From Agrobacterium tumefaciens (GTDB lineage Bacteria; Pseudomonadota; Alphaproteobacteria; Rhizobiales; Rhizobiaceae): a DNA stretch of 64,000 bases. Each line of letters begins with the position of its first letter. Position 1 is the first letter of the stretch. Both the position numbers and the translations under genes were made by a program. This document shows, one piece after another, positions 26,631 to 36,895 of this stretch. The stretch is from positions 512,093 to 576,092 of the forward strand of contig JAGIAH010000004.1 of NCBI GenBank assembly GCA_017744915.1, in the 5' to 3' direction. The notes beneath the pieces are model-generated. The model was not told where the DNA came from and searched no databases. It saw only the letters and a program-made list of their open reading frames with translations.

Positions 26631-28106
26631 TCAACCAAACGGCCGAACCGCATGGGCAAGGTCTTCCGCCGTCATGCCGGCACCCGCCCTGCTGCCCGCC
26701 TCCCCATGCAGCCACACGCCGGCGGCAGCCGCTTCGAAGGCCGGCGCGCCCTGCGCGAGCAGAGCGCAGATAATGCCGGCCAGCACGTCGCCTGATCCGG
26801 CCGTGGCAAGACTTGCCGGCGCATTGGTGTTGACGAGAGCCCGGCCATCAGGCCCGGCAATCACCGTATCGGCCCCCTTATAGACCAGCACCGCGCCGCT
26901 GCGGGCCGAGGCGACCTGCGCCTTCTCGATCTTGCTCAACGCCCTGTCTGCGGCAAGATCGGGAAACAGCCGCGCAAACTCGCCCTCATGCGGCGTCAGC
27001 ACGAATTTGCCCGTGCCGGATGTGATGCGCTCGAACAGGCTTTCCGGGCGATCCTTGAAAGCCGTAATGGCATCGGCATCCAGCACGACCGCCCTGTCTC
27101 CAAGCAGGGACACGAATTGCCGTGCCTTTTCGAGATCGCCGAAACCTGGCCCGAGAACGAAGGCGCCGTGGCGCCGGTCGTCGAGCCACAGGCGCAGATC
27201 GTCGGTATCGTCCATGACCGTGTTCATTACCGCCGTCAGCGTCATCGACAGCACATCGAGCGCTTTCTTTGGCGCCGCGACCGTGACGATGCCCGCCCCC
27301 GCCTTCAGCGCGGAAAGCGCCGTCATGCGGCTTGCGCCCGTCGCATGCGCCGGACCGGAAAAGACGGTCAGATGCCCGCGCCGGAATTTATGGGTCTCCA
27401 TATCGGCATGGGGCAAGGCATTCCGCCAGACCAGCGGGTCGTTTTCAGCAACCGATCCCGCATGGGCGGCAAGGATGCGGCCGGGTATGCCGATATCGAA
27501 CACCTCAAGCGTTCCGCACAGTTCCCGCCCCGGCATCAGCAGATGGCCCGGTTTGCGCGCCATGAAGGTTACGGTGCGTTCCGCCCTGAATGAGGCACCG
27601 AGAGGTACGCCCCGCCTGCCACAGAGACCGGAAGGCAGGTCAACGGCGAGAACAGGCACGCCTGCCTTTGTCACCGCATCAATCATCCGGACAAGTTCGT
27701 GCGGAACATCGCGGGACAATCCCGCCCCGAAAACCGCATCGATCACCACATCGCCGCCGGCGGGCGCATAATCGCCGAGCGGCAGCGGCGTCACCCCGCT
27801 CCGTTCGAATGCCACCCGCGCATCGCCCTTGAGTGCGGCCGCATCGCCGAGATGATGAACCGCAACCGCCGCGCCGCTTTGTACAAGCGCCCGCGCCGCC
27901 ACGTAACCATCACCGCCATTATTGCCGCCACCGCAGAGCACGACAAAACGCAGCGCCTGCGGATAGTGCCGCAGCGCAGAAGCGGCGACCGCCTGCCCCG
28001 CCCGCTCCATCAGATCATAAAGCGGAATGCCGGATTGCCCGGCCGCCGCATCGATGCGGGCCATCACGGCCGGGTCGAACAGGGAAAGGTACAGGAGGGA
28101 TGTCAT
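26631..28106 (-). CDS. nnr: Bifunctional NAD(P)H-hydrate epimerase / ADP-dependent NAD(P)H-hydrate dehydratase
   Basis: It repairs hydrated NADH and NADPH. The 491 residues contain an N-terminal YjeF_N epimerase (VVLCGGGNNGGDGYVAARAL at about 54-73; DAVFGAGLSRDV) and a C-terminal ribokinase-like dehydratase (LSALKAGAGIVTVAAP, LTPHEGEFARLFPD, TAGSGDVLAGIICALLAQG, VWLHGEAGSRAG). Both active-site signatures are intact, and the length is normal for the fused enzyme. It is cytoplasmic. It is divergent from glnB, with a 358 bp upstream gap that also holds the glnB promoter. Confidence 0.96.
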   Translation of the reverse strand: MTSLLYLSLFDPAVMARIDAAAGQSGIPLYDLMERAGQAVAASALRHYPQALRFVVLCGGGNNGGDGYVAARALVQSGAAVAVHHLGDAAALKGDARVAFERSGVTPLPLGDYAPAGGDVVIDAVFGAGLSRDVPHELVRMIDAVTKAGVPVLAVDLPSGLCGRRGVPLGASFRAERTVTFMARKPGHLLMPGRELCGTLEVFDIGIPGRILAAHAGSVAENDPLVWRNALPHADMETHKFRRGHLTVFSGPAHATGASRMTALSALKAGAGIVTVAAPKKALDVLSMTLTAVMNTVMDDTDDLRLWLDDRRHGAFVLGPGFGDLEKARQFVSLLGDRAVVLDADAITAFKDRPESLFERITSGTGKFVLTPHEGEFARLFPDLAADRALSKIEKAQVASARSGAVLVYKGADTVIAGPDGRALVNTNAPASLATAGSGDVLAGIICALLAQGAPAFEAAAAGVWLHGEAGSRAGAGMTAEDLAHAVRPFG

Positions 28107-28803
<697 letters not shown>

Positions 28804-28874
28804 TCAAGAACGTCCCGAGCCGGGGAGGCTTGGGTTTTCACCTCGTCATCATCACACTCAAGGAAAACGTTTAA

Positions 28875-30284
28875 ATGACGACCGCAAACGATATCTTGAA
28901 GCAGATCAAGGATAACGACATCAAGTTCGTGGACCTGCGCTTTACCGACCCCAAGGGCAAGCTGCAGCACGTCACCATGGATGTTGTCTGTGTGGACGAA
29001 GACATGTTCGCCGATGGCGTCATGTTCGACGGCTCCTCGATCGCCGGCTGGAAGGCCATCAACGAGTCCGACATGGTGCTGATGCCCGATCCGGCCACCG
29101 CCCATATCGACCCGTTCTTCGCCCAGTCCACCCTGGTCGTCCTTTGCGACATTCTCGACCCGGTTTCGGGCGAAGCCTATAACCGCGACCCGCGCGGCAC
29201 CGCCAAGAAGGCTGAAGCCTACCTCAAGGCCTCCGGTATCGGCGACACCGTCTTCGTTGGCCCTGAGCCCGAATTCTTCGTCTTCGACGACGTGAAGTAC
29301 AAGGCAGACCCCTACAACACCGGCTTCAAGCTCGACTCGTCCGAACTGCCGTCCAACGACGACACCGACTACGAGACCGGCAACCTCGGCCACCGTCCGC
29401 GCGTCAAGGGCGGCTATTTCCCGGTTCCGCCGATCGACAGCCTGCAGGACATGCGTTCCGAAATGCTGACGGTTCTGGCCGAAATGGGCGTTGTCGTTGA
29501 AAAGCACCACCACGAAGTGGCTGCCGCACAGCACGAGCTGGGCGTGAAGTTCGACACGCTGGTTTCCAGCGCCGACAAGATGCAGATCTACAAGTACGTC
29601 GTGCACCAAGTCGCCAATGCCTATGGCAAGACGGCAACCTTCATGCCGAAGCCGATCTTCGGCGATAACGGCTCGGGCATGCACGTTCACCAGTCGATCT
29701 GGAAGGGCGGCAAGCCGACCTTCGCTGGCGACGAATATGCGGGCCTCTCCGAAAATTGCCTCTACTACATCGGCGGCATCATCAAGCACGCCAAGGCCAT
29801 CAACGCCTTCACCAACCCCACCACCAACTCCTACAAGCGTCTGGTGCCGGGTTATGAAGCGCCGGTTCTGCTTGCCTATTCCGCGCGCAACCGCTCTGCA
29901 TCGTGCCGTATTCCCTTCGGCTCCAACCCGAAGGCAAAGCGCGTCGAAGTCCGCTTCCCGGATCCGACCCAGAACCCCTATCTCGGTTTTGCGGCCATGC
30001 TGATGGCCGGCCTCGACGGCATCAAGAACAAGATCCATCCCGGCAAGCCGATGGACAAGGACCTTTACGACCTTCCTGCAAAGGAACTGAAGAAGATCCC
30101 GACCGTCTGCGGCTCGCTGCGCGAAGCGCTGGAAAGCCTCGACAAGGATCGCAAGTTCCTCACCGCCGGCGGCGTGTTCGACGACGACCAGATCGACTCG
30201 TTCATCGAGCTGAAGATGCAGGAAGTCATGCGTTTCGAAATGACCCCGCATCCGGTCGAATTCGACATGTATTACTCGGCCTGA
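28875..30284 (+). CDS. glnA: Glutamine synthetase, type I
   Basis: It condenses glutamate, ammonia and ATP to glutamine. The 469 residues carry the GSI signatures: [18 protein letters not shown] near the N-terminus, the glutamate-binding [12 protein letters not shown], the nucleotide site [38 protein letters not shown] and the adenylylation loop KDLYDLP (Tyr at about 398) typical of the GSI-beta form. The predicted protein is complete. It is co-transcribed with glnB and followed by a strong terminator. Confidence 0.98.
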   Translation: MTTANDILKQIKDNDIKFVDLRFTDPKGKLQHVTMDVVCVDEDMFADGVMFDGSSIAGWKAINESDMVLMPDPATAHIDPFFAQSTLVVLCDILDPVSGEAYNRDPRGTAKKAEAYLKASGIGDTVFVGPEPEFFVFDDVKYKADPYNTGFKLDSSELPSNDDTDYETGNLGHRPRVKGGYFPVPPIDSLQDMRSEMLTVLAEMGVVVEKHHHEVAAAQHELGVKFDTLVSSADKMQIYKYVVHQVANAYGKTATFMPKPIFGDNGSGMHVHQSIWKGGKPTFAGDEYAGLSENCLYYIGGIIKHAKAINAFTNPTTNSYKRLVPGYEAPVLLAYSARNRSASCRIPFGSNPKAKRVEVRFPDPTQNPYLGFAAMLMAGLDGIKNKIHPGKPMDKDLYDLPAKELKKIPTVCGSLREALESLDKDRKFLTAGGVFDDDQIDSFIELKMQEVMRFEMTPHPVEFDMYYSA

Positions 30285-30323
30285 TCGGCCTTTCGGGCGC
30301 TCCCCGGGGCGCTCGATCCATCT

Positions 30324-30354
30324 CGGCGGTTTTCTACGGAAAGCCGCCGTTTTC
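30324..30354 (+). terminator. Intrinsic terminator of glnBA with UACG tetraloop
   Basis: An 11-pair stem (CGGCGGTTTTC with GGAAAGCCGCCG, one G-T wobble) is closed by the very stable C(TACG)G tetraloop and followed by TTTTCTATTCT. It lies 40 bases past the glnA stop. Confidence 0.88.
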
Positions 30355-30380
30355 TATTCTGCCGAATGTGACATAAGCCC

Positions 30381-31301
30381 ATGCCGACGAAGCCAGCATC
30401 TCAGCCCACACGCCTCACGGACTGGCTCATTTTTCTGGCGGTGCCGCTTTTTTTCTCCAGCAACGTCATCTTCGGCCGGGGCGTCGTCGGCGAGGTCTCG
30501 CCCTTCATCACCGCCTTCATCCGCTGGATGGGCTCTACCCTCATCATCGCCCCCTTCATGATTGCCGACTGGCGCAACTGCCTTGCCTTCCTGCGGCGGA
30601 AAACGCTGCTCTGGCTCGTTCTCGGCATTCTCGGCATGGGCATCTGCGGCGGCGTGGTCTATTGGGGCCTCACCATGACAACGGCCGCCAACGGCACGCT
30701 GATCTACACCACCTCGTCGCTGTTCATCATCCTGTTCCAGCGCGTCTTCCAGGGACGTCCGATCCGGAAGCTTGAAGTGGTGGGCATGGTCATCGCCTTT
30801 GCCGGTGTCGCGGCCATCGTGCTCAAGGGCAATATCTCCGCTCTCAGGCACATGAATTTCAACATCGGCGATTTCGCGATTTTGACGGCGGCGATCGCCT
30901 TTGCCATCTATTCTCTGCTGCTGCGCGATCCCGCGGCGCGGCAGATGGCGTCCTTCAGCCTTTTCGGCCTGATCGCATTTTCCGGCGCGCTGGTGCTTCT
31001 GCCACCGGCGGCACTGGAACTGGCGCAGGGCGGCATGCTGCCCGCCACCGGCACGGCCTGGGCGAAGATCGGTGGCATCATCCTCTTCGCCTCGCTTCTG
31101 GCCTTTTATTGCTTCACCCATACGGTGCGCGTTTTTGGACCCGCCACAGCCGGCATCACGCTATACATGATGCCGCCGGTCTCGATCTTGATGGCGACGC
31201 TGTTCCTCGGCGAGACCTTCGAGACCTATCACGCCATCGGCATCGTGCTTGTCACCGGCGGCGTCATCCTCGCCACAGCACCGATCGGCAGAAAGCGCTG
31301 A
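30381..31301 (+). CDS. DMT family transporter (EamA domains)
   Basis: A 306-residue inner-membrane protein with ten predicted helices in two EamA halves (about 16-140: LIFLAVPLFFSSNVIFGRGVVGEVSPFITAFIRWMGSTLIIAPF; about 170-300: LLAFYCFTHTVRVFGPATAGITLYMMPPVSILMATLFLGE). The EamA proline/glycine patterns at helix ends are typical of drug/metabolite exporters (RhaT/YdcZ-like). The substrate is unknown. It follows the glnA terminator, so it has its own promoter, and hspQ comes after an 87 bp gap. Confidence 0.9.
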   Translation: MPTKPASQPTRLTDWLIFLAVPLFFSSNVIFGRGVVGEVSPFITAFIRWMGSTLIIAPFMIADWRNCLAFLRRKTLLWLVLGILGMGICGGVVYWGLTMTTAANGTLIYTTSSLFIILFQRVFQGRPIRKLEVVGMVIAFAGVAAIVLKGNISALRHMNFNIGDFAILTAAIAFAIYSLLLRDPAARQMASFSLFGLIAFSGALVLLPPAALELAQGGMLPATGTAWAKIGGIILFASLLAFYCFTHTVRVFGPATAGITLYMMPPVSILMATLFLGETFETYHAIGIVLVTGGVILATAPIGRKR

Positions 31302-31388
31302 GCATGGCGGCTGACCGGCGTCAGAACCGCTAGGTCTTGATATTTCGCATTCCGACACCAACTACTATTGGGAAAGGAAGTACATGCC

Positions 31389-31718
31389 ATGAAACACAGA
31401 AACGCAAAATTCACGCTGGGCGAGATCGTCCGCCACAAGGTGTTTCCGTTCCGCGGTGTGGTGATCGACGTGGATCCGGAATATGCCAATACCGAGGAAT
31501 GGTGGAACGCCATCCCCGCGGAAATCAGGCCGGATCGCGACCAGCCCTTCTATCATCTTCTGGCCGAAAACGAGGAGACGGAATATGTCGCCTATGTTTC
31601 CGAGCAGAACCTCGTGCACGACGAAGACGAGACGCCGCTGAGAAATCCCAATATCGGCCGCATCTTCGACAAGTCGCCGAACGGCGAATGGCGCCCGAAA
31701 ATGTCGACGGCGCATTGA
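31389..31718 (+). CDS. hspQ: Heat shock protein HspQ
   Basis: A 109-residue protein with the HspQ (YccV/hemimethylated-DNA-binding-like) pattern: AKFTLGEIVRHKVFPFRGVVIDVDPEYANTEEWWNAIP and FYHLLAENEETEYVAYVSEQNLVHDEDETPLRNPNI. The start is the ATG at 31389 (MKHRNAKF); a GTG/ATG seven codons upstream overlaps the GGAAAGGAAG ribosome-binding sequence, so it is not used. HspQ acts as a Lon specificity-enhancing factor and helps degrade damaged proteins. It is convergent with the IalB gene, separated by a bidirectional terminator. Confidence 0.93.
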   Translation: MKHRNAKFTLGEIVRHKVFPFRGVVIDVDPEYANTEEWWNAIPAEIRPDRDQPFYHLLAENEETEYVAYVSEQNLVHDEDETPLRNPNIGRIFDKSPNGEWRPKMSTAH

Positions 31719-31768
31719 CGTCCGCCAGACATCTCCCCGCCCTCCCAGGGGCATAAAATGCGCATAAA

Positions 31769-31796
31769 AAAACCGGTCTGTCGCCAGACCGGTTTT
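31769..31796. terminator. Bidirectional intrinsic terminator between hspQ and IalB gene
   Basis: A perfect 12-pair stem, AAAACCGGTCTG / CAGACCGGTTTT, surrounds a TCGC loop, with A-rich and T-rich flanks on either side. It can stop transcription from both convergent genes. Confidence 0.9.
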
Positions 31797-31820
31797 GTCA
31801 TTGTTGATGCTTCGCAGCGA

Positions 31821-32477
31821 TCAGGGCTTCGGCGCGCCCTTGGCGGCATCCTGAGCGGCTTCCAGCTTCTTGCGGGCCTCTTCAGCCTTCTTCTGCATGC
31901 CTTCCTGCAGGCTGCGCTGGCTTTCGGCCAGCTGCGACTGGGTGATCGCCGGGCCGTCATAGGCGCCGGTGAAGCCGGAGAGCGCGATCTTGATGGGGTT
32001 TGGCGCGCGGCGGAAGTTGATGGAGGTGAAGACCACCTCGCTACCCTTCTTCAAGGAAGCGATCATGGCGTCCGTCAGCGGAACTTCGGCCGTGCACTTG
32101 TCGGGAAGGCAAACGGCGTAGTCGAGCTTCTGGCCCTTGCCGCCGTCGATCTGCATCATCACGCCCGGAGGAATGAGACGCGCGGTCGGAACGGAAACCT
32201 GCAGCAGCTTGCGGTTGACCTTACCTTCAACGGTGATGAGGCCGACAGCGGTGATCATCTGGCCGTTCTGGGCGAGAACCACGTTCTGCACGACGCAGAC
32301 ATCGTTGTCTTCCTGCTTGGAGCAGGTCTTGAACCAGCCGAGCGGCGGGGCGCCAGCGCCCTGAGCGGCCGGAGCAGCATCCTGCGCCTGCGAAATGGCC
32401 GGAGCGGAAACCGCGCCCAGAGAGAGGACCAGAGCGGACAGAGCCGTCCGGGTGAATGTGTTTGCCTTGTGCATCAT
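31821..32477 (-). CDS. Invasion-associated locus B (IalB) family protein
   Basis: A 218-residue periplasmic protein with a signal peptide (MMHKANTFTRTALSALVLSLGAVSAPAISQAQ, cleavage near 31). The IalB fold block is WFKTCSKQEDNDVCVVQN (disulfide-forming Cys pair), VMMQIDGGKGQKLDYAVCLPDKCTAEV (second pair) and VVFTSINFRR. A charged alanine/lysine-rich C-terminal coiled coil (EGMQKKAEEARKKLEAAQDAAKG) is longer than usual. IalB of Bartonella is linked to erythrocyte invasion; in rhizobia the role is unknown, probably envelope. Confidence 0.88.
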   Translation of the reverse strand: MMHKANTFTRTALSALVLSLGAVSAPAISQAQDAAPAAQGAGAPPLGWFKTCSKQEDNDVCVVQNVVLAQNGQMITAVGLITVEGKVNRKLLQVSVPTARLIPPGVMMQIDGGKGQKLDYAVCLPDKCTAEVPLTDAMIASLKKGSEVVFTSINFRRAPNPIKIALSGFTGAYDGPAITQSQLAESQRSLQEGMQKKAEEARKKLEAAQDAAKGAPKP

Positions 32478-32783
32478 AAGAGTTCCGTCTCCTGAATGTC
32501 TGCCAGAACAGAACCGTTAAGACCCTGTTCGCCGATGGCGGTATCCTTCTGCCCGTTCAACTGTCGTTTAAATGAGGCAAATGCGTGACCCGTCTCTTCC
32601 GGCCACCCTGTTACATGCCGATCGCGGCGATATCCAGCACTTCTTTAACTTTTTCTTGAGCGGACCCAAGATTTCCCGCCCTTGCATGGGTCATGCAATG
32701 TCCGTGTGCTACATATCTGCCAGAATCATGACGATAAACGGGTCGTGACGCACATCGGACGGACAGTTAGACAGGATAGTGAC

Positions 32784-34631
32784 ATGCGCAACCTTGCGGC
32801 CCTCATCCCCGCATTGTTCCTTTTGGGATCATCCCTGCTTCCCGCCGGGGACGCCCTGGCGCAACCGCTGCACGGCATCTCCATGCATGGCACGCCGGAG
32901 CTTCCCGCGGACTTCAGGCACCTGCCTTATGTCAATCCGGACGTAAAAAAGGGCGGCCGCATGTCCTATGGCGTCGTCGGCACCTTCGACAGCCTCAATC
33001 CCTTCGTGCTCAAGGGAATGCGCACCACCGCACGCGGCGTCTGGGACCCGGAATTCGGCAATCTCCTCTACGAATCGCTGATGCTGCGCTCCAGTGACGA
33101 GCCCTTCAGCCTTTACGGTCTGCTCGCCGAAACCGTGGAGTGGGATGAGGAGCGCAGCTTCATCCAGTTCAACATCAATCCGAGCGCAAAATGGTCCGAC
33201 GGCCAGCCGGTGACGCCGGATGATGTGATCTTCACCTTCAACCTCTTGAAGGAAAAAGGGCGGCCTCCGTTCAACAGCCGTCTGGACGGCGTGGCGAAAA
33301 TGGAAAAGGTCGGTGATCGCGGCGTGCGTTTCACCTTCAACGACAAGGCGAACCGCGAAACGCCGCTCATTCTCGCCTCCTCCACGCCGATCCTGCCGAA
33401 ACATGCGATCGATCCGGAAAAATTCGAGCAGGCAGGCCTTGGGCCGGTTGTCGGCTCGGGTCCATACCGAATCAAGACCCTGCGGCCGGGCGAGCGAATC
33501 ATCTGGGAACGCAATCCGGATTATTGGGGCAAGGACGTTCCCGGTAAGGTCGGCTTCGACAATTACGACGAGATCAGCGTGACCTATTTCCTTCAGGTCA
33601 CCACCATGTTCGAGGCCTTCAAGAAGGGCGACATCGACATCTATCCCGAAGGTGACGCCATCAACGGCACCTCTGATACGTCCCATTGGGGACAGGCCTA
33701 TAATTTCCCGGCCGTCCATCGTGGCGATATCGTCAAGGACGTCTTCCAGCCGCGCCTGCCGACGGGCATGTTCGGCCTCGTCTTCAACACCCGCCGCGCC
33801 GTCTTCGCCGATGAAAAGGTGCGCGAAGGCCTGTCCTATGCGCTCGATTTCGAATGGCTGAACCGGAACATCCTCGGCGGTTCCTTCAAACGCACCCAGA
33901 GCTACTGGCAGAATTCCCCGCTCGGCGCCTATGGCAACGCCGCAGATGAACGCGAGCTTGCCCTGCTTGGCGACGCGGCGAAGACCATGCCCCCGGAATT
34001 GCTGGCCGGCACCTATGTCATGCCGGAGACCGACGGCACAGGTGCGGACCGCAGGGTTCTGAAGATGGCCGTCGACAAGCTGAAAGAGGCCGGATACCGG
34101 ATCAAGAATGGCAGGATGTCCGACGCCAATGGCCGTCAGCTCGCCTTCGAGATCATGACCCAGAACCCGGCGCAGGAACGCATCGCGCTTGCCTATCAGC
34201 GCTCGCTGAACCTGATCGGCGTCGCCATGGGCATCCGCTCGGTCGATGACGGGCAATATCAGGCCCGCTCGAACAGCTTCGATTACGACATGATCATCCG
34301 CTCCCTGCCCTCCTCGCTTTCGCCGGGCATGGAGCAGCTGAACCGCTGGAACTCGCTTTCGCGCGATGCGCAGGGCAGCTTCAACTATGCGGGTGCGGCC
34401 AATCCCGATATCGACCGGATGATCGAGGCGCTGCTGCAGGCGCGCTCGACGGAAGATTTCCAGGCGGCAGTGCGCGCCTATGACCGTCTGCTCGTTGCCG
34501 GCCACTACATTATTCCGCTCTATTACATCGGCGCACAGTGGGTCGCGCGCTGGAAATATATCGACCGCCCGGATATGACACCGATATCAGGCAATCAGAA
34601 ACAGACTTGGTGGGATGCGCGGGCGCAATAG
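32784..34631 (+). CDS. Extracellular solute-binding protein (peptide/nickel SBP_bac_5)
   Basis: A 615-residue periplasmic binding protein, signal peptide MRNLAALIPALFLLGSSLLPAGDALAQ. The SBP_bac_5 pattern includes PHGISMHGTPELPADFRHLPYVNPDVKKGGRMSYGVVGTFDSLNPFVL at the start, WSDGQPVTPDDVIFTFNLLKEKG and the late VAGHYIIPLYYIGAQWVARW. It is longer than the classic 540-residue form and matches the YejA-like group that binds oligopeptides (in E. coli, microcin C). No permease follows, so the partners lie elsewhere. The 306 bp upstream gap (32478-32783) shows no gene. Confidence 0.9.
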   Translation: MRNLAALIPALFLLGSSLLPAGDALAQPLHGISMHGTPELPADFRHLPYVNPDVKKGGRMSYGVVGTFDSLNPFVLKGMRTTARGVWDPEFGNLLYESLMLRSSDEPFSLYGLLAETVEWDEERSFIQFNINPSAKWSDGQPVTPDDVIFTFNLLKEKGRPPFNSRLDGVAKMEKVGDRGVRFTFNDKANRETPLILASSTPILPKHAIDPEKFEQAGLGPVVGSGPYRIKTLRPGERIIWERNPDYWGKDVPGKVGFDNYDEISVTYFLQVTTMFEAFKKGDIDIYPEGDAINGTSDTSHWGQAYNFPAVHRGDIVKDVFQPRLPTGMFGLVFNTRRAVFADEKVREGLSYALDFEWLNRNILGGSFKRTQSYWQNSPLGAYGNAADERELALLGDAAKTMPPELLAGTYVMPETDGTGADRRVLKMAVDKLKEAGYRIKNGRMSDANGRQLAFEIMTQNPAQERIALAYQRSLNLIGVAMGIRSVDDGQYQARSNSFDYDMIIRSLPSSLSPGMEQLNRWNSLSRDAQGSFNYAGAANPDIDRMIEALLQARSTEDFQAAVRAYDRLLVAGHYIIPLYYIGAQWVARWKYIDRPDMTPISGNQKQTWWDARAQ

Positions 34632-34667
34632 CCTGCCGTCGCCAGGTCCAGAGCAAGGAACTAAGCC

Positions 34668-35336
34668 ATGGAACGCATCGTCATCGACGTGGTATCGGAT
34701 ATGGTCTGCCCATGGTGCTATCTCGGCAAGGCCAGGCTCGATCTCGCCATCGCCGAGGTGCAGGATGAAATCAGCGTCGACGTGAACTGGCGCCCCTATC
34801 GCCTCAACCCGGACTATCCGCCGGAGGGCGTCGACCAGAAGGCTGCTCTGGAGGAAAAGCTTGGCAAGGAGCGCCTGGAACAGGCCCATGCCACGCTGGT
34901 GCAGCTCGGCAAGGAAGTCGGCATCAACTACGATTTCGATGCGATCAAGATCGGCCCGAACACACTCGACGCCCATCGCCTGTCGCTCTGGGCACATTCG
35001 GAAGGCCGCGACGTGCAGGAAAAGGTCGTGACCGGCCTGTTCAAAGCCAATTTCGAGGAAGGCCGCAATATCGGCGACCACGCCGTATTGGCTGACGTCG
35101 CCGCAAAGGCCGGCATGGATGCGAAAGTGGTCGAGCGGCTGCTTGCCTCCGATGCGGACAAGGACACGGTCGTTGCAGAAATAGACGCCGCGCAGCAGAT
35201 GGGTGTCGCTGGCGTGCCGTTTTTCATCCTCGATCAGAAATACGCCATAAGCGGTGCACAAACGCCTGACGTCCTGATTGCTGCACTGCGGGATATTGCA
35301 AAAATCAAGGCGGACGAGCATAGATCGATGAACTGA
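34668..35336 (+). CDS. DsbA family oxidoreductase (FrnE-like)
   Basis: A 222-residue cytoplasmic thioredoxin-fold protein: MERIVIDVVSDMVCPWCYLGKARL contains the CPWC active site (Cys14, Cys17), and the C-terminal cis-Pro region reads MGVAGVPFFILDQKYAISGAQ. There is no signal peptide, which separates it from periplasmic DsbA and fits the FrnE (2-hydroxychromene-isomerase-like DsbA) subgroup. It is expected to act as a dithiol oxidoreductase or isomerase. It lies 36 bp after the binding protein and could be co-transcribed; no shared function is evident. Confidence 0.92.
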   Translation: MERIVIDVVSDMVCPWCYLGKARLDLAIAEVQDEISVDVNWRPYRLNPDYPPEGVDQKAALEEKLGKERLEQAHATLVQLGKEVGINYDFDAIKIGPNTLDAHRLSLWAHSEGRDVQEKVVTGLFKANFEEGRNIGDHAVLADVAAKAGMDAKVVERLLASDADKDTVVAEIDAAQQMGVAGVPFFILDQKYAISGAQTPDVLIAALRDIAKIKADEHRSMN

Positions 35337-35387
35337 CGGTCGAACCACCGGCGGTTTTCAGCAACTCGATTTTTCGCCGGTGTTTCC

Positions 35388-36320
35388 GTGTCCGACAAGA
35401 CCCTGAAAGGCATTCTGCTCGCCTTTGCCGCCTTCGCTGCCTACGCCTGGAGCGATGCCAGCGTTAAACTCATAGAAGGCCAGATTTCGCCGATCGAATC
35501 GGCCTTCTTCGGCGCCCTGTTCGGCCTCATCGCCCTGCCCTTCATCCGCAAACGCAATGATCGCTGGGTGGATGTGGTGAAGACGACCAACCGGCCCTTG
35601 TGGATCATCCGCTTTTTTGCCGCCGGCACGGGTGCGGTCGGCAGCGTCACTGCCTTCACCCATCTTTCCATGGCCGAAGCCTTCGCGCTGATCTTCCTGC
35701 TGCCTTCCTTCGTCACCATCATGTCGGTGGTGTTTCTGAAGGAACAGGTGGGCATCCGCCGCTGGTCGGCCGTCATCATCGGTTTTCTCGGGGTTCTGGT
35801 CATCCTGCGGCCGGGCTTCCGTGAACTCGGCGTCGGCCATCTCGGCGCCATCATCGGCGGCTTCAGCGGCGCGCTCAGCATCGTCATCTTCCGCGCCATG
35901 GGCCCGTCGGAAAAGAATGTCTCGCTATATGGGGCCGGCGTGCTGGGCTGTCTCACCATCAGCGGCATCGCCATGGTGCCCACCTTTGTCATGCCGGGCG
36001 GCGAGCAATGGCTGCTGCTGGCGGGATATGGCCTGCTCGGCGCACTCGGCAACGTCCTGGTCATGTATGCCGCCCAATATGCGCCTGCCGCCATGATTGG
36101 CCCGACGCAATATAGCCAGATGCTCTGGGCCATCCTGTTCGGTTATCTGATTTTCGGTGACCGTATCGACAGCTGGATGCTGGTGGGCATCGCCCTCATC
36201 GTCGGCTCCGGCCTGCTGACACTGATCCGTGAGAAGCAGAGAAAAGTGCCGCTGCCCGCCTCCATCGCCGCAACCGACCAGAACGTGGCCGTGGGGATCA
36301 CACCGGAAGACGGACGCTGA
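35388..36320 (+). CDS. DMT family transporter (EamA domains)
   Basis: A 310-residue ten-helix inner-membrane protein, start GTG (MSDKTLKGILLAFAAFAAYAWSDASVKL). Two EamA halves are visible: FIGALFGLIALPF...FLLPSFVTIMSVVFLKEQVGIRRW and LLAGYGLLGALGNVLVMYAAQYAPAAMIGPTQYSQMLWAILFGYLIFGDRID. The cytoplasmic tail is hydrophilic. It is similar in size but not in sequence to the other DMT protein of this window. The substrate is unknown; the DsbA-like gene ends 51 bp upstream. Confidence 0.9.
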   Translation: MSDKTLKGILLAFAAFAAYAWSDASVKLIEGQISPIESAFFGALFGLIALPFIRKRNDRWVDVVKTTNRPLWIIRFFAAGTGAVGSVTAFTHLSMAEAFALIFLLPSFVTIMSVVFLKEQVGIRRWSAVIIGFLGVLVILRPGFRELGVGHLGAIIGGFSGALSIVIFRAMGPSEKNVSLYGAGVLGCLTISGIAMVPTFVMPGGEQWLLLAGYGLLGALGNVLVMYAAQYAPAAMIGPTQYSQMLWAILFGYLIFGDRIDSWMLVGIALIVGSGLLTLIREKQRKVPLPASIAATDQNVAVGITPEDGR

Positions 36321-36328
36321 CGCCTAAA

Positions 36329-36376
36329 GAATGCGAAGAACCGGCGACGCGTATTCTCGTCGCCGGTATGGCATTC
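36329..36376. terminator. Convergent hairpin between DMT transporter and hypothetical gene
   Basis: ACCGGCGACG (36340-36349) and CGTCGCCGGT (36358-36367) form a perfect 10-pair stem, extended outside by GAATGC/GCATTC. There is no long T-run, so termination efficiency is uncertain, but its position between convergent stops fits a shared 3' hairpin. Confidence 0.6.
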
Positions 36377-36378
36377 GG

Positions 36379-36723
36379 TCAATCACAAACCCTGACCCGA
36401 TACATGTCGCCCCAGGCATTCTGCCTCCAGGCCACGTGGCAGCGCGGATAGACCGGCTGGTAAACAACTGGCGGGCCGTAGGCCGGTGCAGCATAAACGG
36501 GCGGACCGTAGGCGGGCGCGTAATAGGCGGGGCCATAAGCGTAACCGGGATGTCTTGCCCCGGCGATAAGCGCTCCGCCGATGATCGTGCCGGCAATGCC
36601 CGCGGCAAGGCCGCGGCCGAAATTATTGCGCGCTTCCGCCTGGCTGGTGGTGGCAATTGTGGTGCCCGCAATTGTCAAAGCAACCAGACCAGCGGTGGCA
36701 AACCTGTTGATGTTGGTCCACAT
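36379..36723 (-). CDS. Secreted Gly/Tyr/Pro-rich protein, 114 aa
   Basis: A signal peptide (MWTNINRFATAGLVALTIAGTTIATTSQAEA, cleavage near 31) is followed by a glycine-rich helix (RGLAAGIAGTIIGGALIAG) and then a low-complexity tail with repeated YGP/AYGPPVYAA units and a C-terminal HVAWRQNAWGDMYRVRVCD. This overall plan, with a glycine-zipper-like hydrophobic segment plus aromatic repeats, is shared by many small rhizobial surface or BA14K-like proteins. The mature function is unknown; membrane or envelope association is likely. Confidence 0.75.
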   Translation of the reverse strand: MWTNINRFATAGLVALTIAGTTIATTSQAEARNNFGRGLAAGIAGTIIGGALIAGARHPGYAYGPAYYAPAYGPPVYAAPAYGPPVVYQPVYPRCHVAWRQNAWGDMYRVRVCD

Positions 36724-36895
36724 CGTCCTGCTCCTTCATGACCCGGCGGCATCCACTGATCCGCCGCACCGGGTACGAAACTGAGACTACGCCCGCGAAG
36801 GCTACCGGCAGATGTCCGTTTCGTTACATCGCGGTAATTTTCGCTGAAGGGAGCGGGTTGGGTTTTCGGGGTTTGGCCATTTGGCAACTGACCGA